Origin: CAZQWJ01 sp964597265
GTDB taxonomy: Bacteria > Patescibacteriota > 4484-211 > JAGQKX01
Assembly: GCA_964597265.1 (NCBI GenBank)
Contig: CAZQWJ010000026.1
Span: 1-14,415 of the forward strand
Length of the DNA: 14,415 nucleotides
Direction: 5' to 3'
A program made the translations under genes and the position numbers. Positions 1 through 4,845 of this stretch are shown piece after piece. The notes under the pieces were generated by a model. It did no database searches. It was given only the letters and a program-made list of their open reading frames with translations, and had not been told where the DNA came from. Position 1 is the stretch's first letter. The number at the start of each line of letters is the position of its first letter.

Positions 1-106
1 GGAGTCGGGCCTTGGTATGGTGGGCTGAAACAGGGCTTCAAAACATAAAAAGCCCATAAGATGTTATCACCTGATGTATACACAGATAGTATATACTGTA
101 TCCATC
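1..106. other. Left-edge region with no assignable gene
   Basis: Two plus-strand frames are open from the left edge, one to a TAA at 46-48 and one to a TAA at 57-59. Either could be the C-terminus of a gene that begins outside the window, but 15-18 residues are too few to identify it. A six-base inverted repeat (GGGCTT at 33-38, AAGCCC at 50-55, 11-base loop) lies here without a T-run on either side, so it is not called as a terminator. The segment just before 107 contains a possible promoter, listed separately. Confidence 0.5.
92..97 (+). promoter_or_regulatory. Possible -10 box of the phospholipase-like gene
   Basis: TATACT matches the sigma-70 -10 consensus at five of six positions. It would place the transcription start near 104, only about three bases before the ATG at 107. 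No convincing -35 box at 17 bases and no Shine-Dalgarno sequence are seen. It fits the near-leaderless pattern of other genes here and argues for the start at 107 rather than the in-frame ATG at 74, which lies upstream of this box. Confidence 0.4.
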
Positions 107-736
107 ATGGCAGCACCCGTAACGCATATTATTCTTGCTGATAAGGTTTTTGATACCTATTTTCCTGACAAAGATAAAGCGGACTATTATAGAGGGACCA
201 CCTTTCCTGATATCAGATATCTTGGTGTCATCTCTAGAAATACGACCCACCTTGGAGGGCTGGATCTTCATACATTGACGTCACTCCCTGCATTTGAAGC
301 GGGTTTGAAATTACACTCACTCGTTGACGAGGTACGGGAGCAATTCATGCGATCCCAAGATGTGTATTCCCTACTCCCTGAGTCGACCTATATCACCAAA
401 GCGTTGAAGTTCTTTGAAGACATACTTTTATATGAAAAACGTACTGACTGGCAAGAATTAGTGGCGTATTTTGACCACGTCGCAGACGAAGAGGTGTCTT
501 TCGGGATAGCCAGGGGCGATATTGAAAGATGGCACCATACCTTACAAACATATTTGGCTACCAAACCAACCGATCAAAGTATCCGTATGTTTGTAACTGC
601 ACTAAACGGATCATCTGCAATGGCAGAAGAAATCATACAGCTCACCAAGACAATGGAAAGAAATATACGACTTAAGGAAATTATTTTTGATTTTTATAAT
701 CGTGGTGAAGAGCTACTCGTCGTTAGTCTTTCGTAA
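107..736 (+). CDS. Zinc-dependent phospholipase C-like protein
   Basis: Predicted 209-residue soluble protein with no signal peptide. The N-terminus MAAPVTHIILADKVF and the later FPD (33-35) resemble the zinc-dependent phospholipase C / S1-P1 nuclease-like fold, in which scattered His and Asp residues bind zinc. Candidate ligands seen are His7, Asp35, His48, an HxxxD pair (His70, Asp74) and an HxxxE pair (His124, Glu128). Similar small proteins of unknown substrate are common in Patescibacteria (from memory), so a lipase activity is not established. An in-frame ATG at 74 would add 11 residues; 107 is preferred because the family-like sequence begins there and the -10 box lies between the two. 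The 3' end overlaps the convergent methyltransferase gene by 24 bases. The zinc-fold call is moderate; that the gene is real is much surer. Confidence 0.6.
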   Translation: MAAPVTHIILADKVFDTYFPDKDKADYYRGTTFPDIRYLGVISRNTTHLGGLDLHTLTSLPAFEAGLKLHSLVDEVREQFMRSQDVYSLLPESTYITKALKFFEDILLYEKRTDWQELVAYFDHVADEEVSFGIARGDIERWHHTLQTYLATKPTDQSIRMFVTALNGSSAMAEEIIQLTKTMERNIRLKEIIFDFYNRGEELLVVSLS

Positions 737-1351
737 TATATAAAAATGCTCCCACATCCCGTCTTGTTGTGGGCGCGTAATCGGCGCTTCTATAATATCC
801 GGATCAACACTCTGTAAAAACTCCAGCGATTTTTGACGTATTTGCTGAACACGCTCGTCGGGGCTCAATGACTCTTCTTCTTCAGCCGTCCATAATTCGT
901 CATCATCAAAGATACCTGCATGTAGGTTGCCAGGGCCAAACCTCAACTCGCCGTCGTCTTTCAAAACCCGCCGCGCTTCCACAATCATACGAGCGACCGA
1001 CTCTTTGGACGGGATAATAGTAAACGGTCCGGCATGTGAAATGATGACATCAAATGTTTTGTCAGCAAAAGGTAACTGTTCAGCAGAGGCTTTGACATAC
1101 GGCACATCGGGTATCGGTATTCCCTGTTCTTCATACATCTGCGGATTGATATCCACCGAAACAACCTCTATCCCCTGCTCCTGAGCGGCTACGGCAACTT
1201 CTGCTGCACCCGCACCTATATCAAGTATCAATTTATTCCGTAGGTACTCAAAATCTAACCCGAGATCTTCCAGTACAACTATTGCATGATGCTCACTCGC
1301 ATGTTCAGCTGCTGATAGTGTCTTGGGTGCGGGGAAATTTTCAGATGGCAT
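713..1351 (-). CDS. Class I SAM-dependent methyltransferase
   Basis: Predicted 212-residue enzyme with the Rossmann-like methyltransferase core. Motif I is LDIGAGAAEVA (43-53), the acidic residue that contacts the ribose hydroxyls is Asp67 in VVSVDINP, and the post-I region has the typical QLPFADKTFDVIISH (92-106). This pattern matches the UbiE/Methyltransf_11 type, transferring methyl from S-adenosylmethionine to an unknown substrate. The C-terminal part after about residue 130 is acidic and not recognised. It is the last gene of the rpsB-tsf-frr operon: frr stops 11 bases upstream, and an AAGGA Shine-Dalgarno overlaps the frr stop. The operon position hints at a translation-related target but does not prove one. 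The 3' end overlaps the convergent phospholipase-like gene. Confidence 0.8.
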   Translation of the reverse strand: MPSENFPAPKTLSAAEHASEHHAIVVLEDLGLDFEYLRNKLILDIGAGAAEVAVAAQEQGIEVVSVDINPQMYEEQGIPIPDVPYVKASAEQLPFADKTFDVIISHAGPFTIIPSKESVARMIVEARRVLKDDGELRFGPGNLHAGIFDDDELWTAEEEESLSPDERVQQIRQKSLEFLQSVDPDIIEAPITRPQQDGMWEHFYILRKTNDE

Positions 1352-1359
1352 ATCGAGGG

Positions 1360-1364
1360 TCCTT
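1360..1364 (-). promoter_or_regulatory. Shine-Dalgarno of the methyltransferase gene
   Basis: On the minus strand AAGGA lies eight bases before the methyltransferase ATG and overlaps the TAA stop of frr. It suggests translational coupling and shows that this genome does use Shine-Dalgarno initiation inside operons, in contrast to the operon-leading genes. Confidence 0.6.
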
Positions 1365-1920
1365 ACTTCCCACTCAGCGAGTCGAGCTTTTGTTCTTTGA
1401 TCTCTTCTACGGTCGCGTTTGCGGCATCAATAATTTTTTGAATTTTGCCTTTGGCGGTTTCGTGCTCGTCCTCGGATAGTTTTTTCTCATCCTTGAGATC
1501 ATCAAGGGATTTGATCTTTTCGTGCCGGATTTGGCGAATGTCTACCCGGACTTTTTCTACCATCTCCCCTACTTCTTTGGCTATGGCATCGCGCCGATCG
1601 TCAGACATCTCGGGAATAGGTACTTTGATAGTCTTGCCGTCCACCACCGGATTGACACCAAGATTTGATTGTAGAATGGTCTTTGCCACCGCTTCTATCA
1701 CCGTATCATCCCAACACGAAATCACGAGCAAGTTCGCCTGTGGTGCAGTAATAGCGCCGAGTTCTTTGATTGTCAGAGTAGTACCATATGCAGCAACCGG
1801 CAGATCTTCCACCAACGCAGGCGTTGCCTGTCCAAGGCGTAGTTTGTTTAATTCTTCTTTGAGAAAAGCGATCCGTTGCTCAATCTTGTTTTCTGCATCA
1901 GCAAGGATGGTATCTAGCAT
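1363..1920 (-). CDS. frr: Ribosome recycling factor
   Basis: A 185-residue protein of the usual RRF length. RRF, with EF-G, splits the post-termination 70S ribosome. Recognisable family blocks are LRLGQATPAL near residue 28 (usually RxGRAxPxLL), the YGTTLTIKELGAIT beta-domain segment, LVISCWD, NLGVNPVVDGKTIKVPIPEM, and the long three-helix-bundle regions containing the DIRQIRHEKI stretch (usual NIRRDA) and the C-terminal LSEDEHETAKGKIQKI. The Arg of the GRA motif is Gln here. The gene follows tsf by 14 bases in the order rpsB-tsf-frr; the common arrangement has pyrH between tsf and frr, and pyrH is absent here. A TATTAT box (1926-1931) just before the ATG may give it an extra, leaderless promoter. 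Confidence 0.97.
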   Translation of the reverse strand: MLDTILADAENKIEQRIAFLKEELNKLRLGQATPALVEDLPVAAYGTTLTIKELGAITAPQANLLVISCWDDTVIEAVAKTILQSNLGVNPVVDGKTIKVPIPEMSDDRRDAIAKEVGEMVEKVRVDIRQIRHEKIKSLDDLKDEKKLSEDEHETAKGKIQKIIDAANATVEEIKEQKLDSLSGK

Positions 1921-1925
1921 GCTTC

Positions 1926-1931
1926 AATAAT
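1926..1931 (-). promoter_or_regulatory. Possible -10 box of frr
   Basis: TATTAT (five of six matches to TATAAT) on the minus strand, with TTACCA 18 bases upstream (1950-1955, four of six) inside the 3' end of tsf. The predicted start falls at 1919-1920, on the frr ATG itself. Short motifs of this kind arise by chance, so this is only a candidate. Confidence 0.3.
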
Positions 1932-1934
1932 ACA

Positions 1935-2414
1935 CTATTCAGTGCTTTCTGGTAAGTCTAACGCCTCTCCCAACTCAAACCGGACAAAGCGTCGTAATAC
2001 AATATTTTCGCCCACTTTGGCTATCACTTCCCGAATGACCTCCTGTATGTTTTTGCTAGCATCGCGGATATTAGGCTGATCCATGAGTGCCTCAAGCGAA
2101 CCGGGGTTCATCGCTGCAACCTGCATAGCAAGTTCTTTGGCCAACTGTTGGAACTCATCAGTCTTTGCCACAAAATCAGTTTCACAATTAAGCTCAAGCA
2201 ACACGCCGATCTTTTGGTTACCGTGAATGTATGAATAGATAAAGCCCGCTTGCGCTGATCGCTCGCCCTTTGATTCGGCCTTCATCACGCCAGTGGCACG
2301 AATGATCTCTTTGGCTTTTTCCATATCGCCGTTTGCCTCTTCCAAAGCCTTTCGGGCGGCCATGACTCCGGCACCAGTTTCTTCTCTAAGTTGTTTGATT
2401 TGATCTAGGTTCAT
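1935..2414 (-). CDS. tsf: Elongation factor Ts, very short form
   Basis: A 159-residue EF-Ts, the nucleotide exchange factor of EF-Tu. The N-terminal UBA-like domain (about 1-40, LREETGAGVMAARKALEEA) and the EF-Tu-contacting TDFV motif (79-82, in CETDFVAKTDEF) are intact, as is the C-terminal block KVGENIVLRRFVRFELGE (133-150). E. coli EF-Ts has 283 residues and the short Thermus type about 196. Compared with the Thermus type from memory, the segment between MNP (102-104) and LMDQPNIRD (110-118) has lost some 40-45 residues, including the RLKKYLEE helix region. The start is decided by the family-typical MNLDQIKQLREETGAG. No Shine-Dalgarno is seen; a 75-base gap with small repeats separates it from rpsB. 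Confidence 0.95.
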   Translation of the reverse strand: MNLDQIKQLREETGAGVMAARKALEEANGDMEKAKEIIRATGVMKAESKGERSAQAGFIYSYIHGNQKIGVLLELNCETDFVAKTDEFQQLAKELAMQVAAMNPGSLEALMDQPNIRDASKNIQEVIREVIAKVGENIVLRRFVRFELGEALDLPESTE

Positions 2415-2421
2415 ACGTTTG

Positions 2422-2458
2422 GCTATTAGTCGTTAGACGTTGGCTGTTAGCTAATAGC
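2422..2458. repeat. Inverted repeat with TTAG-rich units before tsf
   Basis: GCTATTAG (2422-2429) and CTAATAGC (2451-2458) form a perfect eight-base inverted repeat around a 21-base loop that contains two further GTTAG units. It lies between rpsB and tsf, so the co-transcript would carry the hairpin just upstream of the tsf start. Its role is unknown. Confidence 0.55.
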
Positions 2459-2461
2459 TCA

Positions 2462-2474
2462 TTTGGGATGACAA
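2462..2474 (-). repeat. Partial copy of the dispersed palindromic repeat
   Basis: Read on the minus strand this is TTGTCATCCCAAA, identical over 13 bases to the end of the larger element at 10197-10281. Only the terminal part is present, next to the TTAG-rich inverted repeat. Confidence 0.5.
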
Positions 2475-2489
2475 CCCTCCTCCTACTAC

Positions 2490-3260
2490 TTACTTCTTAT
2501 CACTTTTTGCAGGTTTTGTCTTTTTTGTTGCTACTTTCTCATCAGAATCCGCTACTTGTTCTTTTTTGGCTTTTGTGCCACCTCGACCCGCCTGTACTGC
2601 ATCAACGATGTGCTGCGTAATAACCTCGATACTCTTGATGCCATCGTCATTGCCGGGAATGGGATATTTGACATCACCGGGATTAGCGTTGGTATCGACC
2701 AAAGCAACTACCGGAATCCCGACCTTGTTGGCTTCTTCGACCGCGGTCTTCTCTCTCTTTATATCTATCACAAAAAGCATACCAGGCAGGTCATTGAGAT
2801 TGCGCAAACCGCCAACGAGCTTTTCCAGCTTCTCCCGTTCTTTTTTAACAGCAAACTGATCGCGGGTGGAGAGTTTTTTGAACGTCGCTTCATCTGCAAC
2901 CTGAGCATCAAGCTCCTGCAGTCGCTTCCATGTGCTGCTGACGCTTTCAAAATTGGTCAAAAGTCCGCCCAGCCACCGCTGCGCAATGAATGGGATGTTG
3001 TGCTCCTGGCCAAGAGTGGAAATAACTACCGACGCTTGACGCTTGGTCCCGACAAACAACACGTCTTTACCCTGTTTGGTCATTTCTGTGACTGCATGAG
3101 TTGCCTCTTTGAGCTTTTCTACGGTCAGAGCCAAGTCGATCACGTGCACGTTATCACGTGCAGTATAGATGTACCGCTTCATTTTGGGATTCCATTTGCG
3201 AGTCAAATGCCCAAAGTGCACACCCGCTTCTAATAAGTTTGTCATTGATATGCTTGCCAT
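2490..3260 (-). CDS. rpsB: Small ribosomal subunit protein S2
   Basis: A 256-residue S2 protein, slightly longer than the 241 residues of E. coli. Hallmarks are the N-terminal LLEAGVHFGHLTRKWNPKM (10-28) followed by YIYTARDNVHVIDL, then FVGTKRQA, RWLGGLLTNFESV, DLPGMLFVIDIKRE and the C-terminal VALVDTNANPGDVKYPIPGN. The globular part contains an internal coiled-coil rich in Lys/Glu. The last 30 residues form a Lys-rich low-complexity tail (TKAKKEQ to KSDKK), probably disordered. First gene of the rpsB-tsf-frr-methyltransferase operon, with a strong promoter immediately upstream and no Shine-Dalgarno, so the mRNA probably has a leader of only about five bases. Confidence 0.98.
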   Translation of the reverse strand: MASISMTNLLEAGVHFGHLTRKWNPKMKRYIYTARDNVHVIDLALTVEKLKEATHAVTEMTKQGKDVLFVGTKRQASVVISTLGQEHNIPFIAQRWLGGLLTNFESVSSTWKRLQELDAQVADEATFKKLSTRDQFAVKKEREKLEKLVGGLRNLNDLPGMLFVIDIKREKTAVEEANKVGIPVVALVDTNANPGDVKYPIPGNDDGIKSIEVITQHIVDAVQAGRGGTKAKKEQVADSDEKVATKKTKPAKSDKK

Positions 3261-3272
3261 AACTCAGCCGCT

Positions 3273-3301
3273 ATTATAGAAGCTCTTTTGTATTTTGTCT
3301 A
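3273..3301 (-). promoter_or_regulatory. Strong sigma-70-type promoter of the rpsB operon
   Basis: On the minus strand TAGACA (3301-3296, five of six) is followed after 17 bases by a perfect TATAAT (3278-3273). The predicted start is near 3266, about five bases before the rpsB ATG. No Shine-Dalgarno fits in the leader. Confidence 0.8.
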
Positions 3302-3319
3302 TGGCAAATACGCTCCTCA

Positions 3320-3348
3320 TTATCACAGCAATAGTCCTGTTGTAAAAT
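3320..3348 (+). promoter_or_regulatory. Promoter of the broken metallopeptidase gene
   Basis: TTATCA (3320-3325, four of six), a 17-base spacer, then TAAAAT (3343-3348, five of six). The predicted transcription start is exactly the A of the ATG at 3355, which implies a leaderless transcript. It is arranged divergently from the rpsB promoter in the same 94-base gap. Confidence 0.65.
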
Positions 3349-3354
3349 ACAGAT

Positions 3355-4675
3355 ATGTCATATCGAGAATCCCCAAGACATCAGCCTCCGCCATCTATAC
3401 AAGAATTTGCCCCTGACCGACGAATACATACAGAAGCCGAGTATGCCCTAACGCCTGCGACTATGCCTTAGGTTGCACCTGTCACTAAGGCACGCGTACG
3501 CAAGCTTCTGGCCGAAAGACATGAACAAGGTTGGCAGCACAAAACCGATATTAGAGGTACCATACACACTCGTGACATACTCGAATATGCTGCAGTACGT
3601 AATATGGCAGGTGTATTGCTGGAAACCTCCGAAAAATTGGCCCATAGAATAAATGGGGGGGGGCACGAGGCAGCGGACAGAAGAGCTTTTTGGCCAATCT
3701 ATCACACGATTTCGACCTAATCTCAGTCAAAAACAACAATACGTCTTAGAACAAGCGAAGAACAACATCTTGGACGACATCGACACATTCAACATATGGG
3801 CACAAGCACAAACTCCTGAGACGCTAGCTTCATTGTCGGGTGAGATATTTCCCATGGTCGATCCTCAACATCTACGATTAGACACACAGCGCTTCCCCGG
3901 AGCGGTGCTCATCGAGGTTACTAACCCAGAGACGTTTCGACAAATACGAGTAGGAGAAAAGACCCAGGGTTTTTATACTCCTGATTTAGGTGAAGGCCTA
4001 CTAAAAGGAAGAATCCTTGTAGTCAATGTATCCGAGGAGATAAGCGAAGATATCGCACGGCACGAATATCAACACTTCTTATTTGCACACGCAGCAGATG
4101 AGCTTGAGTTTGTTCCTGAGGTCAGTAAGAGAAAAGCCATCGCCCAAACGCAAAAGGATGCACATATGTTTCATAGCAAACGGAAGAAATTACAAAATAC
4201 CCTCATGGAGACCAGTCTTGATGCGGAAGACGAGCACGCAGAGATTGGTGTTGTCACCCCTGAAACCGCCCAAAAGCTGAGCGCTATTACCAAACAACTT
4301 AAAGAATTACCCCAACAAGAATCTATTAAGCATACCGCACGGGAGGTTGCTTTTGGCACATATCCGGATGGGCCAATTAGGCGTGCGTTTCATACATTTC
4401 GCAATGAGATGATGGCTTATTCGACCGGAGAAGCAACTCAGTTACGCTTTGATGCGTATTTCGGAAAAACGTTAGAGGCCGCAGCCCAAGATCCCTATTA
4501 TGAACAGTTCAAAGTGGAAGTCGAACTTGTAAAAGGATTATTGCAATTTGCCTTACGTAAAGGCGTCTCTCTGAAACAACTGGGATATGTGGTGGGCTGT
4601 TCACGAAACATGCAACAAGCAGCAAAATATATCTATCTCGAAACTCGGCGAGTGGCTAATGATCTCGACGCATAA
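3355..4675 (+). pseudogene. Putative HExxH metallopeptidase, interrupted by a stop and a frameshift
   Basis: Reading from the ATG at 3355 gives 38 codons, an in-frame TAG (3469-3471), then a further protein-like stretch to nine G (3655-3663). There the frame must shift by one base to continue to the TAA at 4673. With eight G and a sense codon in place of TAG the product would be about 439 residues. The intact downstream reading frame alone (ATG at 3653) gives 340 residues. It contains HEYQH (137-141 of that frame), the zinc-binding and catalytic HExxH motif, and RNEMMAY (250-256), whose Glu252 could be a third, gluzincin-style ligand. A leaderless-type promoter sits directly before 3355, supporting that as the true start. 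No signal peptide or membrane segment is visible. The family is not recognised. It may be a pseudogene, a phase-variable gene, or contain sequence errors. TAG ends several neighbouring genes, so it is a real stop here. Confidence 0.7.
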
Positions 4676-4706
4676 TCCACATATTGCCAATTTTTAGGAC
4701 GGAGAT

Positions 4707-4747
4707 AAAAAATGCCCTGATGCTGCCTTCGCTAGCAGCATCAGGGC
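4707..4747 (-). terminator. Strong intrinsic terminator
   Basis: A perfect 13-base-pair stem (GCCCTGATGCTGC at 4714-4726, GCAGCATCAGGGC at 4735-4747) with an eight-base loop. On the minus strand it is followed by A and six T (4713-4707). It lies about 100 bases downstream of topA and can end both the topA operon and the predicted small RNA. In the plus direction no T-run follows, so it would not terminate the metallopeptidase transcript. Confidence 0.85.
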
Positions 4748-4776
4748 TGGAAGAGGGCCACCAGTCGCGTGGTGGT
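4707..4776 (-). ncRNA. Candidate small RNA of about 70 nt
   Basis: Starting from the predicted promoter, the minus-strand transcript would begin at about 4776. It would contain hairpin 1 (CCACCA at 4775-4770, six-base loop CGCGAC, TGGTGG at 4763-4758), a ten-base single-stranded linker CCCTCTTCCA (4757-4748), the 13-base-pair terminator hairpin, and a U-tail ending at about 4707. All parts of an independent small-RNA gene are present in a gap with no coding potential. The pyrimidine-rich linker could pair with purine-rich ribosome-binding sites; that is speculation. The alternative is simply the 3' untranslated region of topA with a processed end. No known RNA family was recognised. Confidence 0.5.
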
Positions 4777-4782
4777 AACGAC

Positions 4783-4812
4783 ACTATAGCATGTTACCCA
4801 TAGTAAAATCAA
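4783..4812 (-). promoter_or_regulatory. Promoter of the candidate small RNA
   Basis: On the minus strand TTGATT (4812-4807, four of six), an 18-base spacer and TATAGT (4788-4783, five of six). It lies downstream of the topA stop and points into the hairpin region, with a predicted start at 4776. Confidence 0.5.
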
Positions 4813-4845
4813 GAGGGCAATTTTGAAGCACATTCATGGCCGACA

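Noticed and set aside
33..55. Hairpin GGGCTT/AAGCCC as a terminator of an upstream gene
   Set aside because: No T-run follows on either strand and the stem is only six base pairs.
74..106. Upstream ATG of the phospholipase-like gene
   Set aside because: The extra 11 residues do not look like the family, and the candidate -10 box lies after this ATG.
742..773. Hairpin CCCACA/TGTGGG followed by five T on the minus strand as a terminator
   Set aside because: It lies inside the methyltransferase coding region before its stop and has a short stem with an 11-base loop.
3469..3471. TAG read as an amino acid (stop-codon recoding)
   Set aside because: TAG is the natural stop of at least six genes in the window, so genome-wide recoding is unlikely.
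3448..3739. Minus-strand open frames opposite the broken metallopeptidase gene
   Set aside because: They have no protein-like pattern or start signals and are the reverse of a frame with clear protein character.
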